Below, in pieces: positions 39,201-51,575 of a stretch of 64,000 nt of DNA (its first letter is position 1; every line of letters starts with the position of its first letter). The DNA is from Baylisascaris procyonis (lineage: Eukaryota > Nematoda > Chromadorea > Rhabditida > Ascarididae). The DNA is taken from positions 992,001 through 1,056,000 of the forward strand of contig JAZARR010000171.1 in the NCBI GenBank assembly GCA_037389465.1. The letters are read 5' to 3'. Under the pieces are notes generated by a model. The model saw only the letters and a list, made by a program, of their open reading frames with translations. It searched no databases and was not told where the DNA came from. Both the position numbers and the translations under genes were made by a program.

Positions 39201-42200
39201 ATTTTTATGAAAGCAGATTTTTTGTTGAAGTATTGCATTGGAGAGATTCTTTTCCAGCAGAGAATCTTCTATAGAGATGGTCAATATTGAAGTCATTAGA
39301 GAGTGCATTTATTAAGAAAACAATTCGACTGATATATCGCTGATTAATTGTCGACTGCAAAATTAAATGTTCAGGTTTGAGGTTATAAAACTCAACCTTA
39401 ATTGACCAGAACGAGCGTTATTCCACTGTGATCACATCTGATTCGTGCCCAAGCAACTTAAATTAAAACTGGTGCGTTCATGCAAGCATATATTTGTATG
39501 CAGGAGGAAAGAGCAGGAATATAGGCGATGCAATGTGCGCAATTGTAGCCACTGATCGATTCAAGCCAATGAAAGGGACTCTTTGCCTCTTTAAAGAAAA
39601 TTTAGCCCTAGCCGAATGAAAAACCTTCGAGAAAACATTATCCGATGAAAGAGGAAAACAAGACGGAGACAAATTTGAAAGAAAACACCTTCAACCTTCT
39701 TCACGACTTCTTCGGGCACTTGCATAAGAAAGATATGTGCTACTAGAAGTTGCACGTTGTAGATCACGCCTTGTTTACTATTGATGCATATATGGGGAAT
39801 GCTATCAGCAATCTTGTGTTAGTAAGCATTAAAATGAATTGACTGTAATGCTTCGTTTAGCGTACATGAGGCAAATTTTCTTCGCTATAGCCTTGGCCAG
39901 TTCCCTTCACTCTCACCCAGAGACTGATCCTCACCCTTTTGTGCTTCCATAAAGATATTTGGACAAAAGAACACCAAATTTCTGCACTTTAAAATATTCT
40001 CTTTGATTTATAATTTGACACGTTCAACGTTATGGCGTTTAAATGCTATTTGAAGGATATGCATAGTGTTTTTTTTTTTAACGCATGAATAAATTAATTG
40101 CTTGGACATATTTAGACGAGAGCTATTGCTGTACCATCGTCCATAGAGCTTCACCTGCCAGTATAGTGATCGAAATTAGCGCTCCACAGGTGACGCGTCC
40201 TTACAATAGAGAAAAAGGAAGCAAGCATCAAAAAGCAAGCAGCTGCATCACCATGAGACAATAACCATTGCGCGTAAATTAACGCACACACTACGCTTCT
40301 ATTTGATTATAATTGCTTTCTTACGGTCTCTAAAAATCGTTCATTTCTCTTAGCGATTTGATCATGTGATTTTATTTCCAAGAAAATTGCTTCTCTATTT
40401 AATTCACGGTAATATAAAGGGAAGAGGAGGCAAAGATATTAAGAAGAACATTTTTTGATTGTTGAATTTGCTAAGATGGATATTATTTCATTTTTAATTT
40501 TATTTAATTATTATTTAAGCTCTTCAAATTCTCTGCCCCTCATATTATGAATATTTCAATATATAGTTCTATGCTAAGCGTTTTTTTTTTTGCTCTTAAA
40601 AGCGTTATATTTAGAAGGAAATTTTAAAGCATTCAGAAATAATTTAATGCGAATTCAAGTCGTTATTGCTTATCAGGGTCGCTTGACAACCATAAAACTG
40701 AATCTTGAGATTTATTAAGTGCTTCTTCATTAATATAAATCAGCGCTGTTCTTAGAAGAGAACATGTGAAAAAGGATACTTCTGGGTCGTTTTATCTTCC
40801 GTGCACACTGTAAATTTATAAAGATGCATATGCAACAATAGGAATTTGAATATTAAAGTCCAATTTTCAGCTGTCCATAACTTAATAGATAAATGAATTC
40901 TGACAAGAAGGAAATCGCTAATAAATGTTCAAAGCATAATCGCTCGCCAATATGATCAGTTAACCATTAAGCAACCAGTCATCCTTTCTCTTTTATCATA
41001 AAATTTTCCCCTCTGCCGTATTTTTCATAAATTTGCCTCCATCTTTGATAATGCTTATCGTATCATCGAATTTCTTATCAATAAACTTTTCGATAAGAAT
41101 TGCTTTCATAAACGCCTCATAAGAAATATTTCACAATTATATGTAAATTCAATTGAACTCTTTGGTGATACAGTAGTCGTTACGCTAGCTAATTAAGAGT
41201 TACTACCCGCTTCACAAGTAGCGTAATTGTATTGGTAGTTAGTGTTGCGTATATATGATGTGTGTCTATTTATGTATTTTCACATGTCGTAGAACGCAAT
41301 TCAATCAACCCCTAATCAGCATGTTCGATGTTCTCTATGTGTATACAAATGAGAAGTCAAGTCTCTTTCACAAATCAACGCATACAATTGAATAAATTGT
41401 CGACAAATTCAATCATTCAAATGATGGCCAATGCCCCGAAAATCGTCTTGATTCGTTGAGCAATAATGATGTGAAATTAAGTGAATCGTTTCTTTTCTCT
41501 TTTTTTTTCAGATCCCTATCAAATACTTGGACCTACTAGTAGTCGTCTTGCAAGTGCTGGTAAGAAAATTTATCGGATCAGATTTATTTACCATGTTTTC
41601 AGTTTATATCATCTATTGCTAATGATATACGTCGTCGAAGAGAAATTTTTCGATAAAGGGCCACCACATCTTATCCTTGAGTCCCTCTTTGCGTCAGCAC
41701 GGTGCCCCTCGGCTGAGGGCGCAATTTAATAAGCACCTCTTCTTCTTGTTAAATCAGAGACCTATGTAGCCCGTGCCATGCTATTTTGAAGTAAAAGCCA
41801 CGATTTGTCTTATTTTATTTAATAGGCCGGTAAAACATGTATACTACCGTGAATTATTGCATTAAATAAGGAAAAACAATGGGCCAAATAAGTTGGTCCC
41901 ATAGACTGAAGCACATGGTAGCAAAACATCCAAAAGGCCCTCAAAATCGACTTCTATAAAAGAAGTTTATTGGGACTTAGGATGTGTTAGGAATAACAAC
42001 TTAAATAATCAATTTAAGGATTATCTATTATGAAGTTTATTATGAGTACATCAATCAACTATTATTCTATATTCGAAAAAAATTAGAAGTTATCACATAA
42101 GAAGAGTACGAAATTTTGGTGAATTTTACATTATAACAATCTACTCAAAAATACAACAATATCAAATACTATCATAGTAATATAGTCTTATAGGTTTTGC

Positions 42201-45089
42201 ATTTCTGTTTAATTGGAAACTTTAAAATACTATCATAAATACTATAATATCCTTTTTTTCGTCTATAGAAAATGAAAAATTTCAATTTAAAGCAGTTAAA
42301 TTCGATTTCAAAAAAAAAATCATAACACACTCAAAAACTTTGCGGATGATTTGGTACACCAAAAAAAAAATCGTTGCTTACATTTTGCTAATAATTTCCG
42401 GTATAATTTCTGAAAAAGCATTACGAGAATAGCATTGAGAAATGTTTCAAAAAAAAATGTTCTAAGGAGTAAAGATTCTTCAAGTTCAGCTTTATAAACA
42501 TTTAATTAGAAGTGAGAATTAACAGAAAATTGCATGGATTGAATACGAATATGAATATTTATTATGTAATTTGTTGATTTGAATTGCTCTACTGCATAGC
42601 TCATTCAGGAAGTGGACAGATCCAATTGTGGCAATTTCTACTAGAATTACTATCGGATAGTCGTTATGCGGAATCAATAACATGGGAAGGAACGAATGGG
42701 GAATTTAAATTGGTTGATCCAGACGATGTGGCACGTCGTTGGGGTGAAAGGAAAAGCAAACCGAATATGAATTACGACAAAATGAGTCGAGCATTACGAT
42801 ATTATTACGATAAGAATATTATGTGCAAAGTACACGGCAAACGATACGCATATAAATTTGATTTTCAAGGTTGCTATTATTTTATTGATTTGATTTAACT
42901 TATTATTAGTTCATCGAATGTCTCTGATGCGACAATAATAATATTTCGGCAGACAAATGTATGATCTGCAATCTGATGTTGTTGAATCGTCGAATCGACT
43001 GATATGTTGATTTCAAGTACTAAGTTGCCAACTTAGGCAAACATGAGATTTTGGCGATTGACAGGTTATTAGTGACTCTCAAATGCTAGCAATAAGTAAT
43101 TAGAGACAGGTTGGAAATGATAAGTTGAAATTGCTCAAATTTCAATGATTATTAATAAGATGACGGCGGACTAGCCGACTAAAATTTGAGGATTGATGGG
43201 GAAATGCGAATCTTATCACTCATATCACCAATACTTTATTAGCAGATATACAACTCCGAGCAATTCAGCTCGAAACAAGAGTTGCTGACAACTACTGCGT
43301 GTTGCATACTTCTCATTCCTTTGGTTTTATGAACGCTTCAGGTTTTAGTGTGATCGCCTCGTACCAACATAATATACCATAGTGCAAGGCATGATATACC
43401 GTAGTACAATCTGTTAGATAGAGCATTGGGAAATTTCTTTTTTCGAATATTTGCCTGAAAATACCATGTTGATCAAAACTCGGTGAAACTCAATAACAAA
43501 AGATGCGGCTGGTCCAAATCGTCTCTACCATTTGACTGATTAAAGCTTTCTTCAGTTACGTCAGTCAGATGGCTGATACAAGTTCACTGAATGTTTCGAA
43601 AATTTCCTTCCCAGTAAACCGATTTCCGTAGCATTTGCTCTCATCTTCTCCTCCCACCCCTATTTCTCATTGATCCCGTCGACTGAAGGTAAAACGTTTC
43701 GGTTGATTGTGCCAGCCCTCACTTACGCGTGAAACAATGCAAAATTTTGTTTTTCTCATAGTAATATCTTTCTTTCGTCGTTTAGCACCTTGCGTGTTAT
43801 TGTTGGGTATCGAAGAGTGTTATGATCAACAAATGAGATCAATAAAGGTAAAGGTATCAAAAATACGTTTTCCATAGTGACCCACATTTAATTATGGGCC
43901 ATATTAGGTGGAATGTAGTACCTACATATAAATTAAATAGAAGAATATTCGAGTGAAATAAAGCATTTTAATCGCACTACTTAAAAGACTATTTATAGAC
44001 ATTCTGAAGTGACTATAATTCACTAATTAAGGAATTGCACAAGCTTTACAACCACAATCGAGCACCTCATCAGCGGATCTTTTCCAACAATCACGACTAC
44101 ACTCATCGGAGTTTATTCACTCACCTTGGACAGCCGCCAACTACCGATCGCTTATGACACCACAATTTCAGGCCGGTCATTGAAATAGAGGGGCTTTTCC
44201 TAAGTTATCCTGCTCTTTTTCTTGAAAAAGGGGTAGTGGTTGAATTCATTACGTCGTTTTATCCATAATTGCATAAAATGATACGTCTCGAAGGTGCGCT
44301 TTCTACAACAAGATCAAACATTTCTTTCAAAATTTTCGAAAACTTATGTGGATCTTATTGGTTTATTGAATCAACGTAGAATAACTATTCAGTTCTAAAT
44401 TGAAGGAAGCGTCACATATATTTGTGAGCACAATCTCAATTTCTAATTTTCTACACAACTACCGCGTAACTATTTTCTATTATATTGGTTAACAAAGATC
44501 ACAATTATTCACCTCATCACCCCTTAAAATTAACCCCAATTTGGTAGTTTCTGGACTGAGAACAATTCAAAGATTCCTCTGACTTTAGTGGTTCACCTAA
44601 CACTTCCGTGTCTGACTTGATTGTCTGTGTATGTGTCTGATAAACAACTGAGGAAAAACTTCTTAATTGCTCACTTAAGTGAGATAAAGGCCAGCAACAC
44701 TTCACCTAATACATTTCAACCAGAATATAGATTCACATCTGATTTTTCTCTCAATGTTTAGCAGACAGCTACCAATTGCTTTCGTATTTACAATCGCAAT
44801 TGCGCTCATACATTTTCCATTAAGAGATCATCCTCGAAGAAAATCCAAGTTGTTTTCCTATTTCAACGATCACGCTTCAATTCCTTTTGCGAATTTTTTT
44901 TTGGAACAACTTTTATCATGTTATTATTTGGTTTAATGGGTAATTATTATTTATTTTTAGGCGTCTGCCGGTGCACTATTCAATCCATCGGTTGGCTATG
45001 CGAGTTTTAGCAGCTCAAATAACGGAACAACATTGCAAGCACGCAATTTCCCTCTATATGCACCGTCGAACTATCCGAAATGCATCTAA
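28078..45089 (+). CDS. ast-1: ETS-domain transcription factor of the FLI1/ERG subfamily, AST-1-like
   Basis: Nuclear DNA-binding regulator; the C. elegans homologue AST-1 acts in axon guidance and dopaminergic neuron identity. Exons: 28078-28176, 30862-30982, 35758-35834, 36275-36356, 41512-41559, 42609-42869, 44032-44171 (donor uncertain) and 44961-45089, about 318 residues. The ATG follows an in-frame TAG at 28069. Phases agree for the first seven exons. Residues 1-125 are Ser/Asn/Gln-rich with no pointed domain visible. [20 protein letters not shown] (about 127-146) matches the stretch just before the ETS domain in FLI1/ERG. The ETS domain spans about 146-229, with [20 protein letters not shown] and the two DNA-contacting arginines at R203 and R206. 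GIAQALQP follows, as in FLI1. The C-terminus is Ser/Asn/Tyr-rich. An AATAAA lies at 45595-45600. The first two exons are assigned by phase and composition only; the ETS exon is certain. Confidence 0.9.
32027..32106 (+). promoter_or_regulatory. Cluster of ETS-type CCGGAA cores in an intron of the ETS gene
   Basis: Cores lie at 32064-32069 (TTCCGG), 32083-32088 (CCGGAA) and 32098-32103 (TTCCGG), with a related CCCGG at 32028-32032. Two of them read ACCGGAA on the minus strand, the preferred ETS half. The same stretch looks like three or four decayed copies of a CTTCCGGTCTCTC unit, so a degenerate repeat is the alternative. It lies between exons 2 and 3 of the ETS gene. Confidence 0.4.
32365..32458. 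promoter_or_regulatory. Cluster of octamer-like ATTTGCATA motifs
   Basis: ATTTGCATA occurs near 32365, as a palindrome ATATGCAAA-A-TTTGCATAT at 32400-32418, and again near 32446. ATTTGCAT is the POU-family octamer. Isolated copies occur elsewhere in the window, but this is the densest group. It lies in the intron between exons 2 and 3 of the ETS gene. Confidence 0.35.
32828..32874. repeat. Long inverted repeat, 21-base arms, 5-base loop
   Basis: Arms at 32828-32848 and 32854-32874 are complementary apart from one mismatch, with loop TAATT. Related CGTCGATC copies continue upstream from about 32788. It could extrude as a strong hairpin. It lies in an intron of the ETS gene. Confidence 0.8.
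33189..33244. repeat. TTTA tetranucleotide microsatellite
   Basis: About 14 ATTT units with one interruption (TATG). Confidence 0.93.
33600..33712. repeat. A/T-only low-complexity tract
   Basis: Long alternating A- and T-runs with repeated TTTAATTT units; no coding capacity. Confidence 0.75.
34186..34268. repeat. Short 19-base minisatellite CAATTGCTGGACTCTAATT
   Basis: Two perfect adjacent copies start at 34228 and 34247, with a partial copy at 34186. Related TTCAATTGCTGG strings occur near 23610, and TTGCTGGACG near 63444. Confidence 0.75.
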
Positions 45090-47501
45090 AATTTTGCATT
45101 TTTCGATACGCCGTTTACTACGTACAACTAGTCATCATCGCTTTATCGGATATTATTTCAAAAAAAAAAAAAAAAATTTAAATCACTCCAAAGAGTTTCA
45201 CTATTAGCTCTTGAAATAATCTGCAGAAAAGTGTCTATTATTTGTGATTTTTGATAAAATCACATGTGCTTATGTTTTAATTAATTTTTCAAAAAGAGTG
45301 CAATATGTGTTAATTAAAATGATATGCTTGTTCACATGCGTTATAATCACATTGAAATTATACCAATGCAATTTTATTATCTCGTCGATTACGGCATGAA
45401 TATTCGATTACATCACCTCTTAGAAGTATTATAAAAGTAGCTAGATGAATAACTGAGACATAGTAAAATGGTGGAAGAACGGGAGGAAGGTGGGAGGGAA
45501 GAAAGGAGAAGCAAAAAGTTTCAGCTAGGAAGCACATGCGTCAACCATTTTTCGCATATCAAATCTGTGTACCGTAAATGTTGAATCTTCTCTAAATAAA
45601 ATGTCAGAATATTTCTTCACTAATCATTTTTGTCGCTACACTTTTTCCTTTCATCTGGTTAGTGATCTACATCCCTTGCGGATGTCCCCACTACGATCTA
45701 CATTACCAAAATGGGAAAGAAAAAGGAAGCGAATGTGCTTTTGATCTATGTTGCATGTAGCTAATGCTGCTGTTATAACAACTCTCGTCACAGCAACTTT
45801 ATAGAAACACTTTATAACATGTTTTATAACACACTTCTTAACACACTTGAAAGGAGCAACGAAGAGCGAAGACTTTAATAAAAGGAGAGGAAAGAGCAGA
45901 CTACAAGTTCCTGGAAATTTTTTCACATGCTTCTGATCAGATAGTTTTTCTTCGAAGAACACTCAGTGGCATTATCGTTTGAATGCTGCCATTTATGAAA
46001 TTGGGACAGGGTTGTGGAGGTCATATGGTGGATGAGTTCAATGTGACCGTCGGTTTGCAAAAGGTTATTTCTTCCAACAAGTTTCTGCACAGATCAAAAA
46101 TCACGCCTTGATCAAAAAAATCAAAAAAGAGCCGAGCTGTTTGCCCATATAAAGACACGAAGGACGTCGGCCACAGCTTCGAACATCCCGCTTGCTGCAA
46201 CTCTATCTGCATACCATAACGTCATAAAATATAAATAATTTAGAGGATTGCTGAAATAATATAGCGATTATTTTTGATTGTAATTGGGCGTAATGTTTCA
46301 ATATGAAACTAATGAATTCTTTCAGAAATCAATATAGTAGAGACGACTATCAATAAAAGTCAGTGAGTAAAATTATTAGTTCTTTTCGTTCATTATTAAA
46401 TTGCATGAAATTTTAATCTTAGTGATGAGAATTAATTTTCGATTTTTTTTGTCCTCTTTAAATCAGCCTCACCTATATCATCTGCTAATTGAATCTTACT
46501 TCCGTTGAGGTACTTTATCAAATGCTCGTTTTTCTTTTTGAATGAACGGTTATAGATTTTCACTCTTATGAAAATCATAAACTAGGAATTTCAAATAACA
46601 CTGCTATAAAGGTATGAAACGATTTTTTGAAGGATATTCAAAGATGTCATGGCGTTTAACTCGAATTACTTCAGTAGGTTCGAAATATCTTTATTATTTA
46701 AATATCCTTTATGCTGATATTTAAGATCGATTCACTTGTTTCTTTTTCTTTCATTTTTTACTAATTTTCCATTCAGATTCTATTTAGGTTTATTAATGCT
46801 TTCATTTGTAATATGTTTATTTACATCGGAGTATTATGTAAAGAAGCTGTTCTATTTAAACAACGTTCTATTTGAATTCATCGCTTTGCTTATGGCAGCA
46901 ACCTTTAAGTAATTTTTAAGACGATTTATAGGTAAGGCATAAAATATTTTCAAGTTTTTTTGCTCTTATTTACTGATTGGTATTGAAAATAGAAAATTGG
47001 TATTGAGAAATTTACTACGCGTTTGATAGCAAAGCAGAATCGCTGCATGGATTAATTTCAGAAAACTCACTGTTTAAAGATGAAATTTTAGCAGAATATT
47101 GAAATCGATTTGTTCTATAACAACATTGCAAGATATCAGAGCAGAAATTATGAGAAATTTTTGTAAAAATGAAATCTGAAAATTTAAAAAAAAATGCAAA
47201 AAGAAGAGGAAAAATTCATCTGTTTGAAAAAAAAACCCCCCATAAAAAAAGAATAGAATTAGTCAAATCGTATTCCATAGATATTTTAGTCGATTCATTT
47301 CGTTGATGTTAAATTTTTTGAAATCGTAAAAAATTCACCGAAACAAATCTACTAAAACGGTTGTGCTTGTCATCGATCTTGTCTTTACACAAAGGAACAA
47401 AGAATTTGTTAAAGTTCTATTGACAAACACACAAACACAACTATATAATGACGGATTGAAGACGATTTGTGCGCGTAAAATACATCTACGTATAAAAAAC
47501 A
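45090..47501. other. Intergenic region downstream of the ETS gene
   Basis: Holds the probable ETS-gene poly(A) signal at 45595-45600, a purine-rich tract at about 45475-45520, and a less AT-rich minus-strand 63-codon frame at 46021-46212 with no recognisable domain. Otherwise I see only AT-rich sequence. Confidence 0.5.
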
Positions 47502-50500
47502 ATGTCGGTGAGTACATTACACAACACTAAGATTAGGGTTTCCATTTCGAAGAGCCTAGAATGGACGATTGATCTAGAGAGATGGGCGAATGCAATGAGA
47601 AATACCTCAGGATTAGGCACTCTTCCATGTACAACAGCTGTTGATTATAGGATCAACACGTAATATCCTTGTAAGCAAACTTTCATGAGTTTTTTAAATT
47701 ACTACAAAATCGACGAGCTAACGAAAATTTCGGCACTATCCCAAAAAAGTGCGCTCTTTGAATCTCAACAGGTGAAAGCATATCCTGAAATACCTTTTGA
47801 AGATTGAAATATTGCGAAAAAAAACTGAAAAGTTTTTTAAGTTGTAGATGTCGGTTTGCGCAGAAACTTTTGTAATGCCATCAAACGTTCTCATCCCACA
47901 AATGCATTTGCTTCATGACATGCATGTTGCAAAAATTTTCTTAGCTGCTTTCATTGCGGGATCCGAGACTGAAAGCTTCAGTTGGCACAACGAAAGAAGG
48001 GATGAAATTTTAAGAAGCAATAAAGCAGCGACATCGGGAAAATGAAAAGGGATGACTATTCAACACGGACTGGAGGTTGGTCCATTCTGAAAATTATCGT
48101 TGATACATCCAGAGTGCATCCAGAAATTGAAACATGCAAAGCGGAAGGACAGGTAAGCAAAAACTCCGCAGTGCGTAGTTTCTAAGCAAAAAACGCGCAA
48201 AACACGATGACCAATACCCTTAACACCATCCACGAAGCAGTGGTATCAAATTCGATCAAATTCGACTTGCTGTCTCTCGTTTTTGATAACTGCTAAGTTA
48301 GTTGACTCTCGCTTAGCCATCCATCACTAGTCCGAAATCAGCAAAAAACGCGCAAAACACGATGACCAATACCCTTAACACCATCCACGAAGCAGTGGTA
48401 TCAAATTCGATCAAATTCGACTTGCTGTCTCTCGTTTTTGATAACTGCTAAGTTAGTTGACTCTCGCTTAGCCATCCATCACTAGTCCGAAATCGAATAC
48501 TTCAGTAGCAAAAAGTTTTTTGATGATGGATTAACTTGAAAAATGGATTAACATAATGAGTCATTTGAAAGTGGCCAAATTCGATAGCGATGCGTGATCG
48601 ATTATAAGGCTGTTCAACTATTCAATTTTGAAAATTACTGCAAGAAAAAATTTTTTCGCAAGTTAATAAAATAGACAAAAGGATATCTTTTTTTTTTTCA
48701 AAAACTTTCCAGGCATAATTCAGTTAGTCTAACATTTCTAAGTCGATTATTGCGTTGATTTCCGTTAATTTCTATTATCGTTGTTGAAGTTCTTATTGGC
48801 TTTTTTATCGAATTGATTAGGTGAACATTCTCGCATTCACCTTTAATCATTTCAGGCGTTTTATTTATGTTAACTTGAAATTATTTCATTCATAATTCAA
48901 TTGAATAACTTTTTGAATCTATAATGGATATGTCACTGATCTTCTTATCTATATATTCACCACATGCAATTCAGGTAGCGTTGCTATAGCTATATATGCA
49001 AAAAACATTCGGAAAACTCCCTTTTTCATTCGTTGCCTTCACGAGATGCAATGCCCGCATTTCGTATGGCTGAATCAATACTATGGCAATGAACGCACGT
49101 TTTTGTTCTCTCAAAACACAACGTATACAACAGTTTTTATACGCAACTGCATATAACCACCGACTTGGAATGCCGCATGTTTGTGCAGATACCAGCTTTG
49201 TACTAAAGTCCATCCAATTTAGAACTACACAGGAAAATGAGTCTTTCACCTTAATCGGTAACGCTAAAAATGTGCCGATTATCAAGGAATATATAATTAA
49301 AGCATGAACATGAATGCATCCTTGGAAATAGGTATGCAAACACGCTAATATGCTTGGAATTCTTGGAATTAGAATATATAAGCGCAAGGATTTTAAATTG
49401 CTCATCTTCACCTCTCGTAACTCTATTTTATGTTTCATCTATCGTTATGAAACTAGCTCTCACAATATCACCAAATGTACATTTCCGCACTCACTAAGTG
49501 CTTCCGCTTGAATTCAAACCGGTTGCTGATTCATGAGAAATTTTTATGTTGCGACAGAAAAGATCTACTTCGTGACTGAAGTGTGGTAGACGGCTGGCAT
49601 TAACAGCTTGAAAGTATAATTTTTTTTTCGATTCTGCCATCTTTTCTATGGAAATGTTTCGTTTCCTAATTGCCTTTAATTTACCTTAATCTATTAATTC
49701 ATCGATTCTCTTTGTTTACGATATAAAATATTTCCGCATTTTCATAATTAGATAGTTCCTTAATTCAATGCCAATGTCTATCCGTACTGTTAAAAATGCT
49801 AGGGCCAAGCGATAATCCCATAGTGATGAAAGCATGATGAAGCTAGGAATATCTGTCTAGGTGGAATTCTTCTAGGCTTTTTGAACTATGAACTTAAGAC
49901 TTTCATCCTGAACTTTAGAGTTCTGATAAAATTAGTTTTTAACTTTCATGCACCTACAAAAATAAAAATTCATTTATGAGCCGATTGAAGCATAAACTTT
50001 GAAAATTGAACTTTAAAGTTGGCTCAAATTTTAAAAACTTGATTCACAAACTTGTAGCATTTCTAATTCTTATAATTTCTCACTTATGCGACTTTTGACG
50101 TAGTTTCGACTTGAAAATGAAGTCTAGCTGAGAAGACTAGCGTTCTAACGCTTACTAAACGTTCGATTTGATTGCATATTTCATTTCTCATCTGTATTTT
50201 ATTTTCAATTTCTTTAGAAAGATTATCCACTTCAATATTTTTGAGTCATATTTATCAGCGATCATCAACTTTTCTATCGAGAAGAACAGTTTAGCACAAA
50301 CTATGTGTAAAAATATAAAATATATTACTACATTGAAAGATAAAATTAAAAAATTCTCTTAACTAAATCATTTTGAATGAGAAACTCTCAACGATTTGTT
50401 TCGCATTTATTCAACAATTTTTGTTCTCTATAGAAAAAAAATTTCTAGTCTTTTTATGCACAATTGAGTGTGCATTTGTTTTATCTAATTTTCATGCTGA

Positions 50501-51575
50501 AAGCTCTATTTGTCGTTTGCTAAGTGAGCTGCCGAAGTGCGCACTTATGGCTCTGCACACAGCTTTTCATCACTTTTTTAGATGTTATTTTGCAAATTTT
50601 CTTTGAAAATTCGCTTCTCAACAACATCATGTCTGAGCGTATATTTGTCTGTGTCTGTCTGTACGTGTGTCTGTCTTTCATTTCGAGATTCTCAACCTTA
50701 CAACTTCAAAAATCGAAATTGCTGAATTTGGTGGGTGTAATATAATTAATCGTAGGATGATATCCAGGCCGGCTTGACAGATCAAATTTTGCGAAATGTC
50801 ACTTAGCAGAAAATGGCTGTTCTGAGCTGCAAATAGAAATATACATCTGTAAGCAGAAAAATTTACCTCGTATCTGCCATATCATGCCTTAATATTCACA
50901 GCACAGCATAAAACTTTGGTACAGATGTTACAAAAAGAGCTATTTTGAAAATGAATCACCCACAGGTAAATTTTCTACCCAAATCATCAAGCAACGACTA
51001 CATCAACTTCGTATTTCATTTAGCATTTCATGATTCCAAGGCTCACGGATTGAATGGAAATTTGGTTAAGTTGTTGAACTTTGATGAACTCTATTGTAAG
51101 TCGTTGCTAACTATCTAGTTGATTTTCTCTCTTCGGATCCTATGAAAATTGGCGGCAACGCTATAAGAATGGAGCTCTTCTTTCACTATATTTGTATGTA
51201 TAATTGCTTTAATGAAAAACATATCATAGTTAATGTCGTTTTTTTTAAAATGATCCTTTCAGCGACCCAAAACGCCGCTCATCGGCATTCAACAATATCA
51301 GCTTATCAGTTTCCAAGTTGGCCGATGAGCTGATAATCGAAAGCTGTAGCCATAAATCCCAAGGTTCTCGACTATGCTCCCGAGATAACCTCTTCGAATC
51401 CACGAATAGCTCTTCATATAGAGAATTCAACCTTATCGACCTTCCTCGGCTAAGCAATTATAACGCCAATTGTGCCTCAGTAGTTGAGCCGGATAATGTC
51501 ACAGTAGTTGAACCAAAACAGCCTCGTCCACGTCAGATCAACTCTGCTGATTCAATCCTGCCAACCTGCAACAGA
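47502..51575 (+). CDS. Unidentified spliced gene, proximal exons (candidate)
   Basis: Candidate exons: 47502-47659 (starts ATG, ends AC|GTAATA), 48029-48152 (ends CAG|GTAAGC), 50966-51095 (ends T|GTAAGT) and 51310-51575 or 51263-51575 (ends AGA|GTAATT). Phases agree for the first three junction sides. At the fourth exon the better acceptor (TTTCAG at 51257-51262) is out of phase, while a weaker one at 51309 fits. The reading includes EWTIDLERWANAM, GGWSILKIIVDTSRVHPEIE, KAHGLNGNLVKLLNFDEL and SKLADELIIESC. The last is amphipathic, with the spacing of an RII-binding helix of A-kinase anchoring proteins, and follows a KRRSS site if the upstream acceptor is used. I do not recognise the family. 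Support is coding-like composition and splice logic only; part of exon 4 is also open on the minus strand. Confidence 0.38.
48185..48494. repeat. Perfect tandem duplication of a 155-base unit
   Basis: Copies at 48185-48339 and 48340-48494 look identical over 155 bases, so the event is very recent or the assembly is artefactual. Each copy contains an internal ATCAAATTCG direct repeat. It starts 33 bases past the donor at 48153 of the unidentified gene, so it would fall within that intron. Confidence 0.9.
48971..49438 (-). CDS. Unidentified 155-codon open frame, doubtful
   Basis: Long uninterrupted minus-strand frame, hydrophobic near the middle and otherwise unremarkable, lying inside a proposed plus-strand intron. 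The plus strand is also open over much of it, which is often seen by chance. No family recognised and no splice or start context favours it. Confidence 0.13.
   Translation of the reverse strand: MKHKIELREVKMSNLKSLRLYILIPRIPSILACLHTYFQGCIHVHALIIYSLIIGTFLALPIKVKDSFSCVVLNWMDFSTKLVSAQTCGIPSRWLYAVAYKNCCIRCVLREQKRAFIAIVLIQPYEMRALHLVKATNEKGSFPNVFCIYSYSNAT

Noticed and set aside
46021..46212. Minus-strand 63-codon frame with less AT-rich codons
   Set aside because: No domain, no splice context and no flanking repeats.
51245..51463. Minus-strand frame overlapping the plus-strand exon candidate at 51.3-51.6 kb
   Set aside because: It is coding-like over about 70 codons but is interrupted by a stop just upstream, whereas the plus-strand frame continues over the full exon to a good donor. 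The strand choice is not beyond doubt.
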